A stretch of DNA of 64,000 nucleotides from Pandoraea captiosa (lineage in GTDB: Bacteria; Pseudomonadota; Gammaproteobacteria; Burkholderiales; Burkholderiaceae), in NCBI RefSeq assembly GCF_902459775.1, contig NZ_CABPSQ010000003.1, forward strand, positions 496,001 to 560,000, written 5' to 3'. The translations under genes and the position numbers were made by a program. The notes under the pieces were generated by a model. The model searched no databases and was not told the DNA's origin. It was given only the letters and a program-made list of their open reading frames with translations. Of the stretch, positions 35,877 through 44,514 are shown piece after piece. Numbering within the stretch: position 1 is the first letter of the stretch; each line of letters opens with the position of its first letter.

Positions 35877-38181
35877 AGTTGCTGAATCGAGAAGGAATCT
35901 GGTTCGTCGGCGGCGGCTGATAGCCCGGCACCCCGACCTTGAAGGCTTCTGTGGCGCTATTGCCGGACTTGGTCAAGCCCTTCAACTCCAACTGCGCAAA
36001 GATGCGCGAAGTTGTCGTCGTGGCGTTGGTCGCGTAGCGCTGGAGCCCCACCCGGAAGGCCCAGCAGTCGGCATCATACTCGAAACCCGCCAGGGCATCG
36101 ATGAACGTCTTGTCCGTAATGCTGTAGTTCAGGCGTCCCACGATGCCGAATCGCGGTGTGATCGGCCACTGCCCCGAAAGTTCGATCTGGTTGATCGGTG
36201 TGACGCCCAAAGTGGTTTGTCCCACCACCGGCGCAGGGTTTCGCAGGTACCGGTAATAGAGATTGAAAACCTTGCGCTCGCCCGGCCGCCACGTGACGCC
36301 GACGTCCGACCGGTTGAACTGCGACGTACTCGGGCTGTACTGAACGGCAGAGCTGAACGTGATGTTGCTGTACAGCAATGCCGAGCCGCCTACCAGGAAG
36401 TCGGACACTCCGGCATCTTCCGGCACGCCGCCCGGCATCGTCACGCGCGACTGCTGAATGTTGTACCGCTGGGCGTACCAGATACGCCCGCGCTCCACCC
36501 CCGTATCCGCATCGATCAAACGCGAGGTCAGCGCGGCGGTGACACGGTTCGCATCCTGAATCCGATCGACGCCGATGAACGAGTTCTCGCTGAAGATTTC
36601 TGCAAGGTTGAAGTCTGCCACCGCGCTATCGAAAATCGGAATCGAGCTCTGATCGCGATACGGCGTGTAGACATAAAAGAGGCGCGGCTCCAACGTCTGC
36701 TTCATCGCCGTGCCGAACAGCGTCAATGGACGCTCGAACGTCAGTCCCGTATCGAGACTGACCGTCGGCAACGTACGCGTGATCGACGACTGCATCGTCG
36801 AGCCGTTCGGATAATTGACGTTGTACGCCGCCGCGTTGAATATGACCTTCGGGACGATGAAATAGCCCGGCGTCAGAATCGGATAGCTCAACGTCGGCTG
36901 TGCGTATATCCGCTCGCCGTTCGGCTGCCCGGTCCACGAGGCGATCTGGAAACGGTTGTACCGGATCGGCATCGTGAGATCAAAGCCGTGGAAATCGAGC
37001 TTGTTATACGTCGCCGACAGTTCCGGCACCGACTCGTATTGCGGCACACTGGGCGCAAGCGTCTGGTACTTGAGCACACGTGCAAGGAACGACCAGTCAC
37101 CGTAGTTCCACGTCAGGCCGGCTTCGCGATTGTAGACGCGTTGCACCCCGGTCTGGAAGTTGGTGCCTGCGCCGAAGTCGTCCGGGTAGGTGTCGTCCGA
37201 TACTTTGGTGAAGTTGACGTAGCCGTTCACACCATACCCGAGGGCCTGGCTATGCTGGAACGTGAACGTGTAACGTGCGTCGCCCGTGACACGATCCTTC
37301 GGCAGATACTCGATGTGAAACAGCCCCGCGTACGTCGGCTCGAGATACCGAAAATCTGCCACGCCCATCACCCCGCGCTTGGTCATGATGCGCGGCGTGA
37401 TCGTCAGATCGCGGTTCGGGGCGATGTTGAAATAGTACGGCGTGGCCAGCTCGAACCCGGTGCGGCTCGACTGCGTGAACGTCGGCGCCAGAAAGCCGGA
37501 GCGACGCTCGTTCGACGTCGGAAACGACAGATAAGGGCTGGCGAGGATCGGCACGCCCTGGAAGAACAGAATGCCGTTATAGGCCGTGCCCTCCTGCTGC
37601 TCCTGATCGAACTCGAACTCGGATGCCTTGATGTACCAGGCTGGTGTTTTCCCTTCCTCCGAACATTCGCATGCGGAGTAAGTGCCGCGCTGGAGCGTGA
37701 CGACATTGCTCGCCTCGACATCGGCACGCTCGGACTTACCGCCGCCGCCCGACACGAGGCGGTAGGTCGGCGTCAGCATGTAGCCGTCGCCCGCGCCCGT
37801 ATACATATGCGCTTCGGGGCCGACAAAGAGATTGCCGCCCTGCGACAAGCGCGCGTTGCCGTGCGCCACCACCTCGTCGGTATCCTGATCGTAAGTCAGA
37901 CGATCGCCCTTCACGAACGAACGGTACTTGCGCGCCTCGGCATCGCCGTCGACCGTAGCGTCGACATTGGTCCGGCCGGTGAGGCTCATGCCGCGCACGT
38001 ACATCGGTACGTCTTCGCCGTTCGCGAGCGGGTTGTCGACGAGGGCGGGCACCGTGCGCAGCACGAGACCATCGCTCTTTGCAATATCGGGAGGGGGGGC
38101 TTCCTGCGCACCGGCGAGCGAACACCACACCCCCGGCAAGGAGAGCAGGATCGCCAGTGGCTTGCGTCGCGTGCGCATCAT
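35869..38181 (-). CDS. lptD: LPS-assembly protein LptD
   Basis: An outer-membrane barrel that places LPS on the cell surface with LptE. From the ATG at 38181 it has 770 residues, near the E. coli 784. The signal peptide is RTRRKPLAILLSLPGVWCSLAGAQ. A jellyroll OstA-like region (GNARLSQGGNLFVGPEAHMY) precedes the barrel. Cys residues in ACECSEEGK and in DADCWAFRVG suit the structural disulphides. An in-frame ATG at 38229 is an alternative start; neither has a good ribosome site. A still longer frame back to 38529 overlaps amgK and is unlikely. Confidence 0.94.
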   Translation of the reverse strand: MMRTRRKPLAILLSLPGVWCSLAGAQEAPPPDIAKSDGLVLRTVPALVDNPLANGEDVPMYVRGMSLTGRTNVDATVDGDAEARKYRSFVKGDRLTYDQDTDEVVAHGNARLSQGGNLFVGPEAHMYTGAGDGYMLTPTYRLVSGGGGKSERADVEASNVVTLQRGTYSACECSEEGKTPAWYIKASEFEFDQEQQEGTAYNGILFFQGVPILASPYLSFPTSNERRSGFLAPTFTQSSRTGFELATPYYFNIAPNRDLTITPRIMTKRGVMGVADFRYLEPTYAGLFHIEYLPKDRVTGDARYTFTFQHSQALGYGVNGYVNFTKVSDDTYPDDFGAGTNFQTGVQRVYNREAGLTWNYGDWSFLARVLKYQTLAPSVPQYESVPELSATYNKLDFHGFDLTMPIRYNRFQIASWTGQPNGERIYAQPTLSYPILTPGYFIVPKVIFNAAAYNVNYPNGSTMQSSITRTLPTVSLDTGLTFERPLTLFGTAMKQTLEPRLFYVYTPYRDQSSIPIFDSAVADFNLAEIFSENSFIGVDRIQDANRVTAALTSRLIDADTGVERGRIWYAQRYNIQQSRVTMPGGVPEDAGVSDFLVGGSALLYSNITFSSAVQYSPSTSQFNRSDVGVTWRPGERKVFNLYYRYLRNPAPVVGQTTLGVTPINQIELSGQWPITPRFGIVGRLNYSITDKTFIDALAGFEYDADCWAFRVGLQRYATNATTTTSRIFAQLELKGLTKSGNSATEAFKVGVPGYQPPPTNQIPSRFSNYE

Positions 38182-38360
38182 GCGACGCAGCGAAGAGACT
38201 TCATTCGTAAGGACTTGTTTATCCGGCATGTACGCAAACAGCGTGACAATCGTGGCGCCGCTTGCGGGCAGCCAATCCCGCCTGCCCGCAAGGCTTTGCC
38301 GGGACATTCGGGACGGTCGATCGAGGTCGAGAAACAGGGCGTCTGGAAAACATGATCGGG

Positions 38361-38368
38361 TATTATAT
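38361..38368. promoter_or_regulatory. shared -10 element between lptD and amgK
   Basis: TATTATAT reads TATTAT on the plus strand for amgK (start 25 bases on). On the minus strand it contains a perfect TATAAT (complement of 38362-38367) for lptD. No strong -35 was seen on either side. Confidence 0.45.
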
Positions 38369-38392
38369 GGCAAGACGTTTACCGCCCCCATC

Positions 38393-39478
38393 ATGACTGC
38401 ACACCCCACCGCTTCCGCGAGTGTTTCGAACGCTTCCAGCGCCCTCGCCGACACCACCGATCCCCGCCTGCAAGCGCTGTCGCACTGGCTCTCAAGCCTA
38501 TCCGCCTCCTTCTCGCTCGACATGGCCAACTGGGCACCGGCATCCGCCGACGCGAGCTTCCGGCGCTACTTCCGCATCGGCAGCTCCGACCCGGCGCATC
38601 CGAGTCTGATCGTGATGGACGCGCCGCCGCCGCAAGAGGATTGCCGCCCGTTCGTGCATGTTGCCGGTTTGCTCGACGAGGCGGGCCTGCAAGCGCCGAA
38701 GGTGCTGGCGGAAGATCTCGCGCAGGGATTCCTGCTGCTCACGGATCTGGGCCGCGAGACGTATCTCGACGTGCTCAACGACGATAACGCGCGCGCCCTC
38801 ATGCGCGCCGCGCTCGACGCGCTGATCGTCTGGCAGAAGAGCTCCCGCGCCGACGTCCTGCCGGTCTACGACACGGCGCTGCTCCAGCGCGAACTGGATC
38901 TGTTCCCCGACTGGTATATCGGCAAGCACCTCAAGGTGACACTGAGCGAGACACAGCGCGCCACGCTCGATCGCGTCAACCAGTTGCTCATCGAGAGCGC
39001 GCTCGCACAGCCCAGGGTGTTCGTGCACCGCGACTACATGCCGCGCAACCTCATGCCGGGCCTGCCGGGCACCACCGGACCGGGCATTCTCGACTTCCAG
39101 GATGCGGTCTACGGCCCGCTCACCTACGACGTCATCTCGCTCATGCGCGACGCATTCCTCAGTTGGGACGAGGAGCGTCAGCTCGACTGGCTCGCGTACT
39201 ACTGGGAACGCGCGCGCAAGGCCGGCCTGCCGGTCGATGCCGACTTCGGCGAGTTCTATCGCCAGGCCGAGTGGATGGGGCTGCAACGTCACCTCAAGGT
39301 GCTCGGCATCTTCGCGCGCATCAACTACCGCGACGGCAAGCCGCGCTATCTGGCCGACACGCCGCGCTTCATCGAATACGCCCGCAAGGTCGCGGACCGC
39401 TACGCGCCGTTGCGGCCGCTGGCCAAGCTGCTCGACGAACTGACCGGCCAGCAGGTCGACGTCGGTTACACGTTCTGA
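38393..39478 (+). CDS. amgK: N-acetylmuramate/N-acetylglucosamine anomeric kinase
   Basis: A cytosolic aminoglycoside-phosphotransferase-fold kinase that phosphorylates recovered MurNAc at C1 in peptidoglycan recycling. It has 361 residues. The kinase catalytic loop is FVHRDYMPRNLM, with ILDFQDAVYGPLTYDV as the metal-binding segment. It is followed 10 bases later by murU, the next enzyme of the same bypass. That pathway, described in Pseudomonas, lets cells remake UDP-MurNAc without MurA and so withstand fosfomycin. Confidence 0.93.
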   Translation: MTAHPTASASVSNASSALADTTDPRLQALSHWLSSLSASFSLDMANWAPASADASFRRYFRIGSSDPAHPSLIVMDAPPPQEDCRPFVHVAGLLDEAGLQAPKVLAEDLAQGFLLLTDLGRETYLDVLNDDNARALMRAALDALIVWQKSSRADVLPVYDTALLQRELDLFPDWYIGKHLKVTLSETQRATLDRVNQLLIESALAQPRVFVHRDYMPRNLMPGLPGTTGPGILDFQDAVYGPLTYDVISLMRDAFLSWDEERQLDWLAYYWERARKAGLPVDADFGEFYRQAEWMGLQRHLKVLGIFARINYRDGKPRYLADTPRFIEYARKVADRYAPLRPLAKLLDELTGQQVDVGYTF

Positions 39479-39488
39479 GGCCCGTAGC

Positions 39489-40229
39489 ATGAAGGCGATG
39501 ATCTTCGCCGCCGGACGCGGCGAGCGCATGCGTCCGCTCACGGACACGACCCCGAAGCCCCTGCTGTGCGTCGGCGCAAAGCCGATCGTGGTCTGGCAAA
39601 TCGAGGCGCTCGCGCGCGCAGGCTTCACCGATATCGTCATCAATCACGCGTGGCTCGGTGCACAGATCGAGGCCGCCCTTGGCGACGGCAGCGCCTTCGG
39701 CGTGCGTCTCGCCTATTCGGCCGAGGCGCAAGCCCTGGAGACGGCCGGCGGCATTGCGAAGGCCCGGGATCTGCTCGAAGGCGACGGCAACATCTTCCTG
39801 GCGGTCTCCGGCGACATCTTCACCGCCTTCGATTACGCGACGCTCGCGGCGCCAGCGCAGCGCCTGGCGGCACAGCCGGTACCCGGCATGCATCTGGTGA
39901 TGGTGCCCAACCCCGCGTTTCATCCGACCGGCGACTTCGCGCTTGACGCCTCGGGCCGTCTGTACGCACGCGAGGGTGCGCCCGCCACCGCCGTACCGCT
40001 GACGTTCGGCAACATTGCGCTCTACGACCTGCGGCTGTTCGACGGCATTGCCCCCGGCACGCGCATGGCGCTCACACCGCTGTACCAGCGTGCGGTCGCC
40101 GCCGGGCAAGCCAGTGGCGAGCGCTTCGACGGCGTCTGGGAGAACGTCGGCACGCCGGCACAGCTGGCCGCGCTGGACGCCGAAGTACGCGCCCGGCACG
40201 ACCTCGTTCCCGGCAGTAGAATCGCCTGA
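39489..40229 (+). CDS. murU: N-acetylmuramate alpha-1-phosphate uridylyltransferase
   Basis: It makes UDP-MurNAc from MurNAc-1-phosphate and UTP, the step after AmgK. It has 246 residues of the nucleotidyltransferase fold. The nucleotide-binding signature is MIFAAGRGERMRPLTDTTPKP at the N-terminus; VSGDIFTAFDY carries a metal-binding Asp. It is co-directional with amgK. Confidence 0.93.
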   Translation: MKAMIFAAGRGERMRPLTDTTPKPLLCVGAKPIVVWQIEALARAGFTDIVINHAWLGAQIEAALGDGSAFGVRLAYSAEAQALETAGGIAKARDLLEGDGNIFLAVSGDIFTAFDYATLAAPAQRLAAQPVPGMHLVMVPNPAFHPTGDFALDASGRLYAREGAPATAVPLTFGNIALYDLRLFDGIAPGTRMALTPLYQRAVAAGQASGERFDGVWENVGTPAQLAALDAEVRARHDLVPGSRIA

Positions 40230-40257
40230 ATACGCGACAGGTCAAACGACCCTAATA

Positions 40258-40334
40258 CGATCGTTGGACGATCTTTGAACGATCTATGAACGACCTTCGA
40301 ACGATCCTCGATCGAACGCCGAACGAACTTCAAC
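40258..40334. repeat. seven tandem 11-bp repeats before pepP
   Basis: Units begin at 40258, 40269, 40280, 40291, 40302, 40313 and 40324. Clear copies read CGATCTTTGAA, CGATCTATGAA and CGACCTTCGAA. The array fills most of the murU-pepP gap and ends 25 bases before the chosen pepP start. Confidence 0.85.
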
Positions 40335-40358
40335 CCATCCCCGACAATGGAGCCCGCG

Positions 40359-41690
40359 ATGTCTGATTCCCCGTACCGAGCCCGCCGCGAGCGAGTCATC
40401 GAACAGATGCGCAAGGCCGGTGGCGGCGTCGCCATTGTGCCGACGGCGCCCGAAGTGCCACGCAATCGCGACAGCGACTACCCCTATCGTCACGACAGCT
40501 ACTTCTATTACCTGTCGGGCTTCACCGAGCCCGAAGCCGTCGTCGTGCTCGATAGCCGTACGGGTCAATCGATCCTGTTCTGCCGCGCGAAGAACGAAGA
40601 GCGGGAAATCTGGGACGGGTACCGTTATGGCCCGGAAGCCGCACGCGAGGCCTTCGGTTTCGACGCCGCTTACGCCATCGACGACATCGACACGCGCTTG
40701 CCGCAACTGCTCGCCGATGCCCCCGCCCTCTTCTACGCGCTCGGCGCCTCGGCACAGCAGGACCGTCAGGTGCGTCACTGGCTCAATGCCGTGCGCGCGC
40801 AGAGCCGCACCGGCGTGAGCGCGCCGTCGGCGGCCCACGACATCCGCGCGATTCTCGACGAGATGCGGCTGATCAAGGACAGCACCGAACTCGACATCAT
40901 GGCCCGTGCCGGCAAGATTTCGGCCGACGCCCACGTGCGCGCGATGAAAGCGTCGCGCGTGGGGCTGCGCGAGTACCATCTCGAGGCCGAATTGCTTTAC
41001 GAATTCCGCCGTCAAGGCTCGCAGTTCCCGGCGTACGGCTCGATCGTCGCCACCGGCGCGAACGCGACCATCCTGCACTACCGCGCGGGCGACGCAGAAC
41101 TGCGCGACGGCGACCTCGTGCTGATCGATGCGGCCTGCGAGCTCGACGGCTACGCTTCGGACATCACCCGCACATTCCCGGCCAACGGCAAGTTCACCCC
41201 CGCGCAGCGCGAGCTGTACGACATTGTGCTGGCGTCGCAGCAGGCAGCCATCGACGCCACGCGGGCAGGCGCACGCTTCGACGCCCCGCATGACGCCGCC
41301 GTGCGCGTGCTCGCGCAGGGCATGCTCGATACCGGCCTGCTCAAGCGCGACGCCGTGGGCAGCCTTGACGATGTCATCGCCAACAAGTCGTTCAGCCGCT
41401 TCTACATGCACCGGACGGGCCACTGGATCGGCATGGACGTGCACGACTGCGGCGAGTACCGCGAAGACGGGCCGAACGGCGAGCGCCCGTGGCGAACGCT
41501 GGCGGCGAATATGGTCACGACCATCGAGCCGGGCATTTACGTACGTCCCGCGCCGGACATCGACGAGCGTTACTGGAATATCGGCATCCGGATCGAGGAC
41601 GATGCGGTCGTCACCGCGAACGGCTGCACGCTGCTCACGCGGGACGTGCCGGTCGACGCCGACGAAATCGAAGCCCTCATGCGCGGTTGA
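40359..41690 (+). CDS. pepP: Xaa-Pro aminopeptidase P
   Basis: A cytosolic dimanganese aminopeptidase that removes N-terminal residues next to proline. It has 443 residues. Metal ligands are Asp and Asp in LIDAACELDGYASDITRTF, His in GHWIGMDVHD, Glu in TIEPGIYV and Glu in IRIEDDAV. I chose the ATG at 40359 because GGAG stands about seven bases upstream; an in-frame ATG at 40347 lacks a site. The repeat array lies directly upstream. Confidence 0.94.
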   Translation: MSDSPYRARRERVIEQMRKAGGGVAIVPTAPEVPRNRDSDYPYRHDSYFYYLSGFTEPEAVVVLDSRTGQSILFCRAKNEEREIWDGYRYGPEAAREAFGFDAAYAIDDIDTRLPQLLADAPALFYALGASAQQDRQVRHWLNAVRAQSRTGVSAPSAAHDIRAILDEMRLIKDSTELDIMARAGKISADAHVRAMKASRVGLREYHLEAELLYEFRRQGSQFPAYGSIVATGANATILHYRAGDAELRDGDLVLIDAACELDGYASDITRTFPANGKFTPAQRELYDIVLASQQAAIDATRAGARFDAPHDAAVRVLAQGMLDTGLLKRDAVGSLDDVIANKSFSRFYMHRTGHWIGMDVHDCGEYREDGPNGERPWRTLAANMVTTIEPGIYVRPAPDIDERYWNIGIRIEDDAVVTANGCTLLTRDVPVDADEIEALMRG

Positions 41691-41710
41691 CGCCGGGCGC
41701 CCCGCCACCG

Positions 41711-43057
41711 ATGACGAACGCCCAGACCTCCGGCAAGCTCGACGCACGCGATGCACTCGATGCACCCGACGCACTCGGCACGTGCCCACCGGCCCCGCGT
41801 CCGGCCGGGCGCTTCGACCTCGCGATCGTGGGCGCAGGCCCTGTCGGCACGACGCTCGCCCTGCTGCTCGCGCAACGCGCCCCGCACCTGCGCGTTGCGC
41901 TTGTGGATGCGCGCGGCCCCCAAACCGGGTACGACGATCCGCGCACGCTCGCCCTCTCGCACGGCAGCCGGGAAATCCTCTCGCGCGCAGGCGCGTGGCC
42001 GCACGACCGGGCAGCGCTTGAAGCCACGCCCATCGAGCACATCCACGTATCGCAGGCGCAGCGCTTCGGCAGCACCGAAATCGACGCGCGCGAACACAAC
42101 GTGCCGGCCCTCGGCTATGTCGTGCGATATGGCGCGCTCATGCGCGCGCTCGACAACGCGACGACACAACTGGCCTCCCGCGTCGAGCATCTGCCGGTCG
42201 ACACCTTGCCGGCGGTGCTCGATGACGGCGCCCCGGGCCTGCATCATTTCCGGGGGTTCCGTGCCATCGCGCTGCGTCAGGACCCGCAACAGGTCACGAT
42301 CACGCTCGGCACGTCCGGCGACGATCATGCCTACACCCTTCACGCCGCGCTCGCCGTCAACGCCGAGGGCGGTCTGTTCGAAGGACAGGCCGCGCGCCCT
42401 CGCGCCCGGGATTACGGTCAGACGGCACTCGTCGGTTTCGTGCAGTGCGAGCGCCCCCGCATCGGCTGGGCCTGGGAACGCTTCACGCCGGACGGCCCGC
42501 TCGCCCTTTTGCCACAGGAAAACGGCTATGCGCTCGTGTGGTGTTGCGCTCACGACGAGGCCAAACGGCGCCGTGAACTGGACGACGCCTCGTTCCTCGC
42601 CGAGTTGCACAAGGCGTTCGGCGACAGAATGGGCCGATTCACATCGATCGGTGCGCGCGCAGGTTTCCCGCTCGGGCTGAACGCCCTGGGTCAGGTAGTC
42701 GACGCACGCGTCGCGGCCATTGGTAATGCCGCGCAAACGCTGCATCCGGTCGCCGGCCAGGGGCTGAACCTCGGTCTGCGCGACGCCTTCGACCTCGCCG
42801 ACACCCTCGTTCGGGACGCCCGTACGGCCACGACGCCGCATGGCGTGCCGGGCCCCGCCGCGCTGCGAGCCTTCGCCCGCCGCCGTCGTACCGACCGGGG
42901 AATCACGATTCGTATCACGGATGCGCTGCCGCGCGTCTTCGGCATCGACGCCACACCGGTCGCCCTGCTGCGCGGCATGGCGCTCGCCGGTCTGGACCTC
43001 GTCCCGCCACTCAAAACGGCCTTCGCCCGTCAGATGATGTTCGGCCAGCGGGGCTGA
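41711..43057 (+). CDS. ubiH: UbiH/VisC-family FAD monooxygenase (ubiquinone hydroxylase)
   Basis: A flavin hydroxylase of ubiquinone synthesis, 448 residues. The FAD Rossmann motif is AIVGAGPVGTTLALLLAQ at about 38-55. The second FAD motif is AIGNAAQTLHPVAGQGLNLGLRDA, where most relatives read GDAAH. The first 35 residues include a 9-bp repeat (41741-41776) encoding DAR-DAL-DAP-DAL. Its position between pepP and dusB matches ubiH in related genomes. UbiI or UbiF activity cannot be excluded by eye. Confidence 0.87.
   Translation: MTNAQTSGKLDARDALDAPDALGTCPPAPRPAGRFDLAIVGAGPVGTTLALLLAQRAPHLRVALVDARGPQTGYDDPRTLALSHGSREILSRAGAWPHDRAALEATPIEHIHVSQAQRFGSTEIDAREHNVPALGYVVRYGALMRALDNATTQLASRVEHLPVDTLPAVLDDGAPGLHHFRGFRAIALRQDPQQVTITLGTSGDDHAYTLHAALAVNAEGGLFEGQAARPRARDYGQTALVGFVQCERPRIGWAWERFTPDGPLALLPQENGYALVWCCAHDEAKRRRELDDASFLAELHKAFGDRMGRFTSIGARAGFPLGLNALGQVVDARVAAIGNAAQTLHPVAGQGLNLGLRDAFDLADTLVRDARTATTPHGVPGPAALRAFARRRRTDRGITIRITDALPRVFGIDATPVALLRGMALAGLDLVPPLKTAFARQMMFGQRG
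41741..41776. repeat. four 9-bp repeats in the ubiH N-terminus
   Basis: GACGCACGC, GATGCACTC, GATGCACCC and GACGCACTC stand in tandem and code DAR DAL DAP DAL before the FAD domain. Confidence 0.8.
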
Positions 43058-43129
43058 GTCTGAGGCATTTCCGACGGGATCTCCGGGAAGATTGCACAAT
43101 TTTTAGGCGACAAGGACGGGTTTTCGCCG

Positions 43130-43135
43130 TAAAAT
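43130..43135 (+). promoter_or_regulatory. -10 element for dusB-fis
   Basis: TAAAAT lies 34 bases before the dusB start in the gap after ubiH. No convincing -35 hexamer is present. Confidence 0.4.
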
Positions 43136-43168
43136 AGCGATCTTTTTCCCCGGCTGTTCCCCGACATC

Positions 43169-44197
43169 GTGCGTATCGGTCCTCACGAACTCCGCAATAA
43201 CCTGTTCGTCGCCCCCATGGCGGGTGTGACGGACCGGCCTTTCCGCCAGTTGTGCAAACGACTGGGCGCGGGCTATGCCGTCTCGGAGATGGTGGCCTCC
43301 AACGCCCAGTTGTGGAAAAGCGAGAAGACGATGCGCCGCGCCAACCACGCGGGCGAAGTCGCGCCGATCTCGGTGCAGATCGCCGGGGCCGACCCGGCAA
43401 TGATGGCCGAGGCCGCGCGCTACAACGTCGAGCGTGGCGCCCAGATCATCGACATCAACATGGGATGTCCGGCCAAGAAGGTCTGCAACGTGGCCGCAGG
43501 TTCGGCGCTATTGCAGAACGAACCGCTCGTCGCCCGTATCGTGTCCGCCGTGGTCGGCGCCGTAGGCGACGTCGTGCCGGTCACGCTGAAGATTCGCACT
43601 GGGTGGGACCGCGAGCACAAGAATGCACTCACCGTCGCGCGGATCGCCGAGGAATGCGGCATCAGCATGCTTACGGTGCACGGTCGCACGCGTGCCGACC
43701 TCTACCATGGCGACGCCGAGTACGAAACCATCGCGGCCGTGAAGGCGGCGGCGCGCATTCCGGTCGTGGCCAACGGCGACATCACGTCCGCGCAGAAGGC
43801 CAAACACGTGCTCGACGTCACGGGCGCCGACGCCATCATGATCGGCCGGGCCGCGCAGGGGCGGCCATGGCTGTTCCGCGACATCGAGCTCTTTCTCACG
43901 ACGGGCGAGATCGCATTGCCGCCGCGCGTCGACGAAATCCAGCAAATCATGAACGAACACCTCGAGGACCATTACGAGTTCTACGGGGAGTACACCGGTG
44001 TACGTACCGCGCGCAAGCACATTGCGTGGTACTCGCGTGGCCTGCCGGGGGCAGCCACATTCCGCCAGCGTATGAATACGCTGGACACCACGCAGGAACA
44101 GTTGGCTGCGGTCAACGCGTTTTTCGAAGAGCAGAAGGTGCACTCGGACCGCCTCTGCTATGAACAAGAATCTCCGAGGGAGCTATTAGCCGCATGA
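43169..44197 (+). CDS. dusB: tRNA-dihydrouridine synthase B
   Basis: A flavin enzyme that reduces uridines in the tRNA D-loop. It has 342 residues from a GTG start at 43169 giving MRIGPHELRNNLFVAPMAGVTD. The catalytic Cys is in INMGCPAKKVCN, and the FMN-binding end is VVANGDITSAQKA with ADAIMIGRAAQGRPW. It overlaps fis by four bases (ATGA), the classic dusB-fis pair. Confidence 0.96.
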   Translation: MRIGPHELRNNLFVAPMAGVTDRPFRQLCKRLGAGYAVSEMVASNAQLWKSEKTMRRANHAGEVAPISVQIAGADPAMMAEAARYNVERGAQIIDINMGCPAKKVCNVAAGSALLQNEPLVARIVSAVVGAVGDVVPVTLKIRTGWDREHKNALTVARIAEECGISMLTVHGRTRADLYHGDAEYETIAAVKAAARIPVVANGDITSAQKAKHVLDVTGADAIMIGRAAQGRPWLFRDIELFLTTGEIALPPRVDEIQQIMNEHLEDHYEFYGEYTGVRTARKHIAWYSRGLPGAATFRQRMNTLDTTQEQLAAVNAFFEEQKVHSDRLCYEQESPRELLAA

Positions 44198-44427
44198 GCA
44201 AAGCAAACATAGAACAATCTGTGCGCGACAGTCTGGATATGTATTTCCGCGATCTGGACGGCGCACGACCGCATGATGTCTACGACATGGTCGTTTCCGT
44301 CGTCGAAAAACCCCTGCTCGAGTTCGTGCTCGGCAAGGCCGACGGCAACCAGTCGCTCGCCGCGGAGTATCTGGGGATCAACCGCAACACGCTGCGCAAG
44401 AAGTTGCAGCAGCACGGTCTGCTGTAA
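44194..44427 (+). CDS. fis: DNA-binding protein Fis
   Basis: A nucleoid protein of 77 residues that bends DNA and regulates growth-rate-dependent genes. The C-terminal helix-turn-helix (NQSLAAEYLGINRNTLRKKL) is well conserved. The N-terminal beta-hairpin arm of the enterobacterial protein (98 residues) is shortened, as usual in Betaproteobacteria. It is translated from an ATG overlapping the dusB stop. Confidence 0.96.
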   Translation: MSKANIEQSVRDSLDMYFRDLDGARPHDVYDMVVSVVEKPLLEFVLGKADGNQSLAAEYLGINRNTLRKKLQQHGLL

Positions 44428-44429
44428 AA

Positions 44430-44449
44430 GCAGCCCCCGCCCGGGCTGC
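44430..44449 (+). other. GC-rich hairpin directly after fis
   Basis: GCAGCCC and GGGCTGC form a perfect 7-bp stem with a six-base loop, three bases past the fis stop. No T run follows, so it is more likely an mRNA 3' stabiliser or a weak terminator. Confidence 0.4.
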
Positions 44450-44514
44450 CGGCCCGGCCGGTCCCGCCCGTCCGCGTTCACCCGCCCGTTTTTGCCGCTT
44501 CACTACCGTCCGTC

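Noticed and set aside
35866-38355. 829-codon open frame antisense to lptD
   Set aside because: It is Arg/His-rich with no family resemblance and mirrors the high GC of the real gene on the other strand. lptD is fully recognisable.
38182-38529. 116-residue extension of LptD
   Set aside because: It would overlap amgK and place the signal peptide in the interior of the protein.
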